This document shows positions 7,833 through 14,391 of a DNA stretch of 14,391 nt, one piece after another. The notes under the pieces are model-generated. The model ran no database searches, was not told the origin of the DNA, and was given only the letters and a program-made list of their open reading frames with translations. The DNA is from Pseudomonadota bacterium (lineage in GTDB: Bacteria > Pseudomonadota > Gammaproteobacteria > Steroidobacterales > Steroidobacteraceae). Positions within the stretch are counted from its first letter, which is position 1, and the number at the start of each line of letters is the position of its first letter. The position numbers and the translations under genes are program-made. Location of the stretch: positions 1-14,391 of the forward strand of contig JAJZFQ010000133.1 in the NCBI GenBank assembly GCA_021805275.1, given 5' to 3'.

Positions 7833-8247
7833 TTTCTGCGCATCGCTTGCAATGGCCGACGTGCAACCCGAGGCGCTCACGCTCAGAGGAACTCGTATGA
7901 CTCCCGTCGGAATCAGGCTGCCTTCGTTCATCGCGCTCGGGCCGCCTCGTCTGGAAGCCCTCGCTCGAACGGACCACCACCGGCGTGCTCCACGAAGTCA
8001 CCGCGGAATCTGTCGTCAAGAGATTGCCATTGCGTGTGCGCCGCTGGCCGGTGGCGCTCGTAAAGCATGCCGCATTGGCAACGCTGCGCTAGGCGGCCGT
8101 GCCATTCGGACTGATAGCTGCCGGCTCCAGCTTCCTCATCTACGAGGTCTCCACGCAGAATAAGGCGACAGATCGACAGCCTTTGAGACCTCCGCAGCGG
8201 CCGTGGTGCGCAGCCAGTAAATATGAGATCAGCCTTCGGAGACGCAC
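7833..8247. other. 415-base gap between the oxidoreductase and permease genes
   Basis: Apart from the probable broken gene and the permease ribosome binding site (GGAG about 7 bases before 8248), I see no gene, RNA or terminator. Longer minus-strand frames here are Arg/Ser-rich and antisense in character. Confidence 0.45.
7897..8163 (+). pseudogene. Probable broken small gene, unrecognised
   Basis: An ATG at 7897 has an excellent ribosome binding site (AGAGGA at 7885-7890, 6 bases away) and opens MTPVGIRLPSFIALG. The frame stays open for 88 codons to 8163, but after about 7945 it becomes Arg/His/Cys-rich and loses its G/C third-position bias. The neighbouring frame then takes over the coding-like character, from about 7949 (VWKPSLERTTTGVLHEVTAE) to a TAG at 8090-8092. 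Beyond that stop, the same frame shows a membrane-like stretch (VPFGLIAAGSSFLIYEV). The simplest reading is an ancestral gene with a frameshift near 7945 and a nonsense codon at 8090. A sequencing error could also cause the shift. I do not recognise the family. Confidence 0.35.
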
Positions 8248-9645
8248 ATGAACTCGAATCCACCTGCCGCGGGCCAGACGGGCCTGAACCGAACACTCTC
8301 CCATCGTCATATCACGATGATCACCATTGGCGGGATCATTGGCGCCGGACTATTCGTCGGCAGCAGCGTCGCTATCGCCGGAGCGGGCCCCGCGTCAGTA
8401 TTGAGCTACATCGGCTCTGGCTTGATATTTGTACTCCTGATGCAGATGCTCGCCGAGATGGCCATGGCGTTGCCCGACGTCCGCTCCTTCAGTGAGTACA
8501 CCCGAGCTGCGCTGGGTAACGGCGCTGGTTTTGTCACCGGATGGCTATACTGGTATTTCTGGGTGGTCGTCATTCCGGTTGAGGCCATCGCCGGCGCGGT
8601 GTTGCTACATAGTTGGCTGCCCTTGCCTGCCTGGATCCTGGGACTGATGCTCATGACCACCATGACCGCGGTCAACCTCATGTCGGCGCGCTCTTACGGC
8701 GAGTTCGAGTTCTGGTTCGCTTCGATCAAGGTCGCGGCCATCATCGTGTTCATCGCACTGGCGGCCGCATATGCACTCGGCTTCGCACCACCGAATCGCG
8801 TGCTCACGGATCTGACCGGCCACGGAGGCTTCGCGCCTCACGGCAGTATTCCGGTCCTGGCGGCCCTGGCCACGGTTTTCTTCGCGATGACCGGCGCCGA
8901 GATCACCACCGTCGCGGCAGCCGAATCTGCCGAGCCGTCGCGAGCAGTCGCCGCCATGACGCGCTCGGTCATGTTTCGCATCCTGATCTTTTACGTCGTC
9001 TCAATTTTCCTCATTGTAACCGTAATTCCCTGGTCGCTCGTCAGACCTGGATATTCCCCTTTCACGCTAGCGCTGTCGACAACCGGACACCCCTGGATCG
9101 CGCGCTCCATGAACGTGGTTATACTGACCGCGGTGCTCTCATGCCTCAATTCCGCCTTTTACGTCTGCTCCCGGGTTCTATTTGTCCTGGCCAATAACGG
9201 CGATGCACCGCAGTGGCTGGTTAAAGTCAATGCGCGACGCGTGCCCGCACGCTCGGTGGCTGTGGGAGCCGTCGCCGGTGTCATCGGTATCGTGATGAAT
9301 TCCGCTGCGCCCAAGAGTGTGTTCGCGTTCCTGGTGAATGCAGGGGGAGCGCTGATCGTCTTCATCTATCTGCTGACGGCAGCCTCGCAGATCCGGTTGC
9401 GCTTCAAGCGCCAGCGCGAACGGCAGCCCGAACCGGCCATCCGCATGTGGGCCTTCCCTTGGCTGAGTTATGCGACGTGTGCCGGGCTGCTGGCGGTTCT
9501 GGCCGCCATGGCATTGACGCCGGATATGGCCAGCCAACTTTATACCAGCTTGGTTGCGTTGGCGATTGCCGTCGGGGCCTACCTGCTGCTGCGTAGGCAG
9601 CAGCTAACCAGCACGCAACGGAGCACCTCGGAAGACGGGGCGTAG
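8248..9645 (+). CDS. Amino acid/GABA permease, APC superfamily (AAT type)
   Basis: This 465-residue inner-membrane transporter is close to the usual length of GabP/AroP/CycA relatives. The family signature is present at the N-terminus: LNRTLSHRHITMITIGGIIG (13-32), then AGLFVGSS and AGAGPAS, the conserved first helix with the unwound substrate-binding GAG segment. MQMLAEMA and SFSEYTR follow, as in proton-driven amino acid permeases. About twelve hydrophobic segments can be traced. AMTGAEITTVAAAESAEPSR corresponds to the conserved 'G.E......E...P' region in the middle of the family. The start ATG has a GGAG site. GABA is a sensible substrate given the nearby aminotransferase, but the sequence alone does not separate GABA from other amino acids. 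The next gene begins 54 bases downstream. Confidence 0.92.
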   Translation: MNSNPPAAGQTGLNRTLSHRHITMITIGGIIGAGLFVGSSVAIAGAGPASVLSYIGSGLIFVLLMQMLAEMAMALPDVRSFSEYTRAALGNGAGFVTGWLYWYFWVVVIPVEAIAGAVLLHSWLPLPAWILGLMLMTTMTAVNLMSARSYGEFEFWFASIKVAAIIVFIALAAAYALGFAPPNRVLTDLTGHGGFAPHGSIPVLAALATVFFAMTGAEITTVAAAESAEPSRAVAAMTRSVMFRILIFYVVSIFLIVTVIPWSLVRPGYSPFTLALSTTGHPWIARSMNVVILTAVLSCLNSAFYVCSRVLFVLANNGDAPQWLVKVNARRVPARSVAVGAVAGVIGIVMNSAAPKSVFAFLVNAGGALIVFIYLLTAASQIRLRFKRQRERQPEPAIRMWAFPWLSYATCAGLLAVLAAMALTPDMASQLYTSLVALAIAVGAYLLLRRQQLTSTQRSTSEDGA

Positions 9646-9699
9646 TGCGGAAATCAATTATTTTCGATCACACTGAATTAGCTGGCCGTGGCGTGAACT

Positions 9700-10335
9700 A
9701 TGTATGTACCATCGCATTTTTCGGTAACAGACACCGAATCCCTGTTTCGCCTCATTCGCGAGAATCCTCTCGGCATGCTCGTCACCCATAGCGACAGCGG
9801 CCTCGATGCGAACCACTTACCATTCGAGCTGAATTCGAAAGACGGGAGTTTCGGCGTGTTGCGCGCTCACGTAGCACGCACCAATCCGGTCTGGAAGGAG
9901 GCGGCAGACGGATCCGATGTGCTAGTCGTCTTCCGTGCCGAGCACGCCTATATCAGCCCGAACTGGTACCCAAGCAAGCACGAATTCCACAAGCAGGTGC
10001 CCACCTGGAATTATCGAGTCGTGCACGCTCACGGAACACTCAGCATCCGAGACGACGAGACGTTCCTGCGCGATCTAGTTGGGCGCCTGACTCAGGTCCA
10101 CGAGGCCTCACAGCCCAACCCGTGGCGTATGAGTGATGCGCCAAGGGATTATCTCGAGTCCATGCTGCGGGCAATTGTCGGCCTGGAAATCACGATCACT
10201 CGGCTGGTGGGCAAATTCAAGCTAAGCCAGAACCGGGAGCTCCGTGATCGGCTCAGCCTGGGTGAGGCGCTCAAGGCGCAGGGTGACACCGCGTTGGGGC
10301 AGGCAACCTTGGATTCAATCAACGAGTCGCGATGA
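9700..10335 (+). CDS. paiB: PaiB-type FMN-binding protein
   Basis: This 211-residue protein belongs to the PaiB / FMN-binding negative transcriptional regulator family (split-barrel fold). It has the full set of family motifs: MYVPSHF at the start, LDANHLPFEL (35-44), AHVARTNPVW (56-65), YISPNWY (84-90), VPTWNY (100-105), VHAHG (108-112) and the near-C-terminal GKFKLSQN (171-178). In Bacillus, PaiB is encoded with PaiA, a polyamine N-acetyltransferase, and affects sporulation and protease genes; whether it binds DNA directly or acts as a flavoprotein is not settled. Here no PaiA is present and the gene sits between an amino acid permease and a ureohydrolase. The ribosome binding site is weak, so translation may depend partly on the permease gene ending 54 bases upstream. 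Confidence 0.92.
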   Translation: MYVPSHFSVTDTESLFRLIRENPLGMLVTHSDSGLDANHLPFELNSKDGSFGVLRAHVARTNPVWKEAADGSDVLVVFRAEHAYISPNWYPSKHEFHKQVPTWNYRVVHAHGTLSIRDDETFLRDLVGRLTQVHEASQPNPWRMSDAPRDYLESMLRAIVGLEITITRLVGKFKLSQNRELRDRLSLGEALKAQGDTALGQATLDSINESR

Positions 10336-10490
10336 TCGACCCGATCGTTGGTCCGCGCTCAACTCGCTCGGCAGAACTTCCCCGCCGGCGGACGGCGATT
10401 CACGTCGGTCGTGCCATGTACATGGCTCTTTGCGGTTGCGGGGCCGCTGACACGCACACGCGCTGACCCAAAGCATCCAGTCATTGCCCG

Positions 10491-10496
10491 AAGGAG
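10491..10496 (+). promoter_or_regulatory. Ribosome binding site fixing a GTG start
   Basis: AAGGAG lies 6 bases before the GTG at 10503 and supports that codon as the ureohydrolase start. Confidence 0.75.
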
Positions 10497-10502
10497 TGCA
10501 TC

Positions 10503-11537
10503 GTGAACCAGACGAAGTTACAAGCGCTGCGCGCGCGCTACAGCGAGCGGGAAGCGTTCGAGGCGTGCGATCCGGCGCTGCGCGCAGCGATTGGGCAGGT
10601 GCGCCAGCCGGACGGGCGGCGCACGCTGCCGTACTCAGGAATTCCGACGTTTCTCGGACTCCCGGCCGCATCGAGCGTCACAGGACTGGATCTTGCCATC
10701 GTGGGTATACCGATGGATCTAGGCGTGTCAAACCGGCCCGGTGCGCGCTTCGGTCCGCGTGCCGTGCGCACCGTCGAACGCATAGGCCCATATCACCCGA
10801 CATTGCGCGACGTTCCACAGGCGCACGTGCGGGCGGCGGACGTGGGGGACGTTCCGTTCCGCAGCCGCTACAGCCTCGAGCAGTCGTTGGAAGACATCGA
10901 GGGCTACTTCGCACAGCTCCTCGCTCACGGCGTCCGGCCATTGTCAGTGGGTGGCGATCACTCCGTCACCTATCCGATTCTCAAGGCCCTCGGCAAAGAG
11001 CACCCGGTCGGCCTCGTGCACATCGATGCTCACTGCGACACAATGGGAGCCTACGACGGCTCTAAGTTTCACCACGGCGGTCCGTTCCGGCTGGCGGTGC
11101 TCGACGGGGTGCTCGACCCCGAGCGTACCATCCAGATCGGGATACGAGGGTCGTCGAACATGTTCTGGGAGTTCTCGCATGCCGCGGGAATGCGGGTCGT
11201 GTACATGGAGGAATGGCTTGACAGTGGCTGGGCCGCGGTTGCGGCCCTTGCGCGTGATGTCGTCGGCGCGGGACCCGTCTACCTCAGTGTGGATGTGGAT
11301 GGCTTCGACCCGGCGTTTGCCCCTGGCACCGGCACACCGGAGGTGGGTGGCCTCACGGCGCGGGAAGGTCTGGCCCTGCTGCGGGCACTCGCAGGGCTCG
11401 ACATCGTGGGCGGGGATGTGGTCGAGGTGGCGCCCCAATATGATCCCACGACGAACACCGCGCAGCTCGCCGCGCAAATCCTGTTCGAGGAATTCGCGTT
11501 ACTGGCACTGAGCCCACCCGCGGACCGCACCGCTTGA
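10503..11537 (+). CDS. Ureohydrolase: agmatinase / guanidino-acid hydrolase
   Basis: This 344-residue binuclear-metal enzyme of the arginase/agmatinase family releases urea from a guanidino compound in the cytoplasm. The metal ligands are all visible: His153 in GGDHS, Asp175, His177 and Asp179 in HIDAHCDT, and Asp264 and Asp266 in SVDVDGFDP. The family segments SNRPGARFGPR (76-86), FAPGTGTPEVGGLTARE (272-288) and DVVEVAPQYD (305-314) are intact. The N-terminal YSGIPTFLGLP and the RPGARFGP pattern resemble guanidinobutyrase and guanidinopropionase (GbuA, GpuA) as much as E. coli SpeB, and guanidine hydrolases share this scaffold. The exact substrate (agmatine, 4-guanidinobutyrate, 3-guanidinopropionate or guanidine) cannot be read from the sequence. 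GABA-related neighbours favour 4-guanidinobutyrate, which would give GABA plus urea. An NCS1 permease follows 8 bases after the stop. Confidence 0.92.
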   Translation: MNQTKLQALRARYSEREAFEACDPALRAAIGQVRQPDGRRTLPYSGIPTFLGLPAASSVTGLDLAIVGIPMDLGVSNRPGARFGPRAVRTVERIGPYHPTLRDVPQAHVRAADVGDVPFRSRYSLEQSLEDIEGYFAQLLAHGVRPLSVGGDHSVTYPILKALGKEHPVGLVHIDAHCDTMGAYDGSKFHHGGPFRLAVLDGVLDPERTIQIGIRGSSNMFWEFSHAAGMRVVYMEEWLDSGWAAVAALARDVVGAGPVYLSVDVDGFDPAFAPGTGTPEVGGLTAREGLALLRALAGLDIVGGDVVEVAPQYDPTTNTAQLAAQILFEEFALLALSPPADRTA

Positions 11538-11545
11538 GAGCTCGT

Positions 11546-13057
11546 ATGAACGCAAACTCCCCCAATGATGGCTCTGCGGCGGTTTCAGCAAGCCAGGCTG
11601 CCCGCGGCATCGTCGAGAGCCGTTCGATAGATTACATCCCGCGCAAAGAGCGTCACGGCAAAGTGTGGCATCAGGGACCCTTCTGGTTCACGAGCAATTT
11701 CGTGTTACTGACGCTTGCGGTCGGCTTTACTGGCCCTTTGGCGGGTCTCGGTCTCGGGTGGAGCGCGGTGGCAATCGTGTCCGGAGCCGGCATTGCCACG
11801 TTTTTCATGGCGTTTCACGCCAATCAGGGTCCCGGGATGGGCATTCCACAGATGATCCAGTCGCGGGCTCAGTTTGGCACACGAGGTGTGATTGTTGCGC
11901 TCGTGCCCGCTTTGATGATCTACATTGGCTTTAACGTGTTCGATATCGCTATGGCGACGCAGGGGTTCAAGGCGGTGGGTGGCGCCGGTCCGGATGCTGC
12001 ATGGTACGGTGGAATCATCGCGGTGCAGGCGCTGATCGCTGTAGTCGGCTATGACATGATTCATCTCGTGCAGCGATGGCTCATGCTGGTGCTGATGGTC
12101 GCCTTCACCGTATTGGGCGTGGGCTCGGTCATCGTGATGGGTGGCACACGCATCCTGACCATGGGTCATTTCAGCGCCGTGGGCTTCTTCGCGCAGTTTG
12201 TTGCCGTCGCCGGATACCAGCTCTCATACGCCGTGTACGTCTCGGACTATACACGCTATCTGCGCGCCGATGTCCGGCTGGGTCCGACGGTGCTCTGGAC
12301 GTACGCAGGCGCGGCGCTCTCGGCTATCTGGCTGATGATCCTCGGCGCACTGTTCGCGCTGCACCTGCCGCACGGAGCGACCGTTACGAGCGTTCTTTCG
12401 GCCGGCAACATGGTGGCGCCGGGCTTTGGCGTCATTGTCATGGCTCTGTCATCTCTCGCTCTGGTCACCGTGGTCGCAGTCAATACCTACGGCGCAACGC
12501 TGGTATCCCTGACCGCCGTGGACGGCTTCCGGCCCCTAAAGCTGTCGCGAAGAACCCGGATTAAAGCCACATTGCTGGTCAGCGTGCCCATGCTGCTACT
12601 GGTGCTGATGATGCCCGAGCGGTATCAAGGGATCTTCAATGTCCTTCTGGCGTTGATTCTGTACTTCCTCATCCCCTGGTCGGCAATTAATCTGGTTGAC
12701 TATTATCTCGTGCGCCACGGGCGCTACTCTGTGATCGAGATTTTCAATCCAGACAGCATCTACGGGCGGTGGAGCTGGCGGGGACTGGTCGCCTATCTGA
12801 TCGGCTTCCTTTCCATGATGCCGTTCTTTGCATTGCCGTTCTATACCGGTCCGGGCGCGCGCGCATTGGGAGGAATTGATATTTCCATTGTGTTCGGAAT
12901 CACCGTCTCCGGTCTGGTCTATTACCTGTTGACGCACTCGATGAGCCGGGACCTCGAGGAGGACGCCTATCGCCGAAGTCTCTCAATACTCGAGCCGCAA
13001 TCGCCACGCTCCGCATCCGCGTCCTCCGCCGCATCGGATGGTCCCGCCGCATCCTGA
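11546..13057 (+). CDS. NCS1-family permease (cytosine/purine/guanidino-type)
   Basis: This 503-residue inner-membrane transporter belongs to the NCS1 nucleobase-cation-symport family. The N-terminus carries the family's IDYIPRKERHGKVW segment (28-41) just before the first membrane helix, and GPGMGIPQMIQSRAQFGTRG (95-114) is the conserved loop of the group. About twelve helices follow, with VSDYTRYL in mid-protein, a motif shared by cytosine/purine permeases, and INLVDYYLVRHG late. The tail from about 460 is cytoplasmic and Ser/Ala-rich. A TTG at 11534 overlaps the ureohydrolase stop, but the ATG at 11546 is the better start. The 8-base spacing implies one transcript with the ureohydrolase and suggests that this permease brings in the hydrolase's substrate or a related guanidino compound. 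Classical nucleobase substrates remain possible. Confidence 0.92.
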   Translation: MNANSPNDGSAAVSASQAARGIVESRSIDYIPRKERHGKVWHQGPFWFTSNFVLLTLAVGFTGPLAGLGLGWSAVAIVSGAGIATFFMAFHANQGPGMGIPQMIQSRAQFGTRGVIVALVPALMIYIGFNVFDIAMATQGFKAVGGAGPDAAWYGGIIAVQALIAVVGYDMIHLVQRWLMLVLMVAFTVLGVGSVIVMGGTRILTMGHFSAVGFFAQFVAVAGYQLSYAVYVSDYTRYLRADVRLGPTVLWTYAGAALSAIWLMILGALFALHLPHGATVTSVLSAGNMVAPGFGVIVMALSSLALVTVVAVNTYGATLVSLTAVDGFRPLKLSRRTRIKATLLVSVPMLLLVLMMPERYQGIFNVLLALILYFLIPWSAINLVDYYLVRHGRYSVIEIFNPDSIYGRWSWRGLVAYLIGFLSMMPFFALPFYTGPGARALGGIDISIVFGITVSGLVYYLLTHSMSRDLEEDAYRRSLSILEPQSPRSASASSAASDGPAAS

Positions 13058-13614
13058 TTGCCACACACCCGCCGCGACTTCACCAGCGCGCTGAATGCCG
13101 ATCTCGCCAACGCGTCGGTAATGCGCCATGGCGGGCGAGGGACTCTACGGCGCCAACGGCACGAGCACCGTGCAACGCATGTTCGTCGTGCTAAAGGACG
13201 GATCGGAATTGGCCGCGGGGGGCCGCCCGACCCGGCGCTTGCCGCGACCCGGAGCGCACCTGCGTCGCAGATCACGGCCTCGCTGGGCAGGTAGGCCCCG
13301 CCGCGGCCCGAACCGCTGGGTCCCTCAACGGGATTCACTCTCCCGGCAGCCGCACAGCAAAGCAGGGTGGTTGCCACAACCGGCGTGCATCCTGACGTTA
13401 AAGTCTGCCCGATCAGAGGTCCTGCCGCTTCAAGAGTCCACCGGTATCACGTCCCCGCCCCGCCGCGATCGACTCGGTCAAGCAGGCGTGGTCAGTTCGA
13501 TGTCGGCCCGGGCGATCGTGAGAGCTTGCGCTGCGCGGTGCCAATGCCGTGTCGCATTCATTACTTCAGCAAGGTGATACATATTTCGCCGTCAAGCGAC
13601 CCTAAGTCTTCGAC

Positions 13615-13632
13615 CGGCAAGGCATCTTGCCG
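13615..13632. terminator. Perfect hairpin with GCAT loop
   Basis: A CGGCAAG/CTTGCCG stem of 7 bp closes a 4-base loop. There is no T-run on either side, so a classical Rho-independent terminator is doubtful; a structured 3' end or a repeat-type palindrome is possible. Confidence 0.35.
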
Positions 13633-13679
13633 CTATTCGGGTTGGGCTCCCGGCTGAGTTTCCCCCGGGGGGACCGAAA

Positions 13680-13699
13680 GCGCCGCCTGCGTGCGGCGC
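13680..13699 (-). terminator. Perfect GC-rich hairpin downstream of the HipA-like gene
   Basis: A GCGCCGC/GCGGCGC stem of 7 bp closes a 6-base loop. On the minus strand it is followed by TTTCGG and lies about 206 bases after the HipA-like stop; on the plus strand it is followed by ATTCATT. Its place between convergent genes fits a transcription end, but the T-runs are short. Confidence 0.4.
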
Positions 13700-13905
13700 A
13701 TTCATTAGCGCAGGGGCGACAGGGGCACGGAGGCCCGAAGCCCGACAGGAGCGATGATCTGTAGACGCTGCGGCTCCGGAAGTCACTCACAGGACTCGGA
13801 CAGCGCACATTCCCTGCATCCGCCGCCTGCGCAGCACAGTGGAGCGTGCGCGCCGATATCGAAGTGAACCCCGAGGGTGCATCGCCCGGGTCTGCGAACT
13901 CATCC

Positions 13906-14391
13906 CTACCGGGCCAGTGCGCGCGCCGCGCGCGCATCGTCGTGCTCGAAAGCCGGTTCGAGAGCCGCGAGCTCCTTTGCCGTCAATCCCACCTCTCGTG
14001 AGCTCGCGAGCGATCGCCACGTGCCGAGCGCGACCGCCACGGCCGCGGCGATCGCCTCTGCGTCTGTGCGCGAGAGACCGAAGTAGCGCGATCCGGCCAA
14101 CAGTTGTTCGAACGATGTGATCGGCCCAGTATCCTCGCTCAGCCACGTCTTGGATTCGTGTGTCTTGTCGGGAAACGGATTGACGTCAAACGCAGGGGCA
14201 AGCTCCCACTTGCCATCGCCCGCATAGAGAAATCCAACGTTCCACAGGTGATCATCCACGTTGTTGAGCAGAAGGTTGGCCACCAGGCGTCGCCACAATT
14301 CCCGTGTATCGGCCGTTGGATCCGGACTGATCGCGCGAATGGCATCGGCGAGCTCGAAGTAGGTCCGGTCCTCATCACGGCGCGCCCGCAG
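13906..14391 (-). CDS. hipA: HipA-like kinase, C-terminal part
   Basis: The last 161 residues of a HipA-type Ser/Thr kinase are visible; the gene continues past the right edge. The visible part starts LRARRDEDRTYFELADAIRA and includes the catalytic segment NNVDDHLWN (43-51) and the metal-binding APAFDVNPFP (66-74). Asp46, Asn51 and Asp69 are spaced +5 and +18, exactly as catalytic Asp309, Asn314 and Asp332 of E. coli HipA, so the active site looks intact. HipA toxins phosphorylate a tRNA synthetase (GltX in E. coli) and are paired with HipB, a DNA-binding antitoxin; any partner would lie outside the window. The tail (LTAKELAALEPAFEHDDARA) resembles standard HipA C-termini. It is convergent with the permease operon and functionally unrelated to it. 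Confidence 0.88.
   Translation of the reverse strand: MRARRDEDRTYFELADAIRAISPDPTADTRELWRRLVANLLLNNVDDHLWNVGFLYAGDGKWELAPAFDVNPFPDKTHESKTWLSEDTGPITSFEQLLAGSRYFGLSRTDAEAIAAAVAVALGTWRSLASSREVGLTAKELAALEPAFEHDDARAARALAR

Larger units (their letters stand above)
13058..13905. other. 848-base region without a convincing gene, at a convergent junction
   Basis: The NCS1 gene ends at 13057 and the HipA-like gene ends at 13906 from the opposite strand. No intact gene is recognisable. A coding-like patch lies near 13065-13225, where GC-rich third positions switch frame near 13125. Two perfect hairpins lie at 13615-13632 and 13680-13699, with a C5/G6 palindrome at 13662-13672. No tRNA or repeat array is seen. 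Confidence 0.5.

Noticed and set aside
7176..7931. 251-codon minus-strand frame opposite the 3' half of the FAD oxidoreductase
   Set aside because: It is antisense to a gene with clear FAD motifs, and its composition is that of a high-GC shadow frame.
13128..13577. 149-codon plus-strand frame after the permease
   Set aside because: Only its first 30 or so codons look coding-like; the remainder is Arg/Pro/Ser-rich. It is treated as a possible relic rather than an intact gene.

Overview
The window is high-GC DNA of a Gram-negative bacterium. Evidence for this is an outer-membrane TonB-dependent receptor ending in aromatic Phe, Sec signal peptides, and GC-rich third codon positions. The receptor style suggests a proteobacterium, perhaps a gammaproteobacterium near Steroidobacter/Xanthomonadales, but this is an impression and not a phylogenetic result. 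I see no rRNA, tRNA, CRISPR, insertion sequence or phage gene.

Left half, minus strand (1-5875): the 5' part of a secreted DUF1579-like protein runs off the left edge. Next come a GabT/PuuE-type class III aminotransferase, a coding-like small ORF overlapping its start, a 932-residue TonB-dependent receptor, and an XRE-cupin (PuuR-type) regulator. The regulator is divergent from the right-hand genes across a 373-base spacer with an AT-rich end.

Right half, plus strand (6249-13057): a PYROXD2/phytoene-desaturase-like FAD oxidoreductase, a 415-base stretch with a probable broken gene, a GABA/amino-acid permease (APC family), a PaiB-type FMN-binding protein, an agmatinase/guanidino-acid ureohydrolase, and an NCS1 permease 8 bases after it. 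After 848 bases without a convincing gene, but with two perfect hairpins, the C-terminal half of a HipA-like kinase enters from the right edge on the minus strand.

Working model (inference): this is a utilisation locus for a guanidino compound or polyamine. The receptor would bring a ligand across the outer membrane and the two permeases would carry guanidino/amino compounds across the inner membrane. The ureohydrolase would release urea and an amine or amino acid (GABA if the substrate is 4-guanidinobutyrate), and the aminotransferase would pass GABA to succinate semialdehyde. The XRE-cupin protein is the likely local regulator. No succinate-semialdehyde dehydrogenase, urease or glutamylputrescine synthetase is visible. 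The roles of the FAD oxidoreductase and of the receptor within this scheme are open, and they are the most interesting part of the window.
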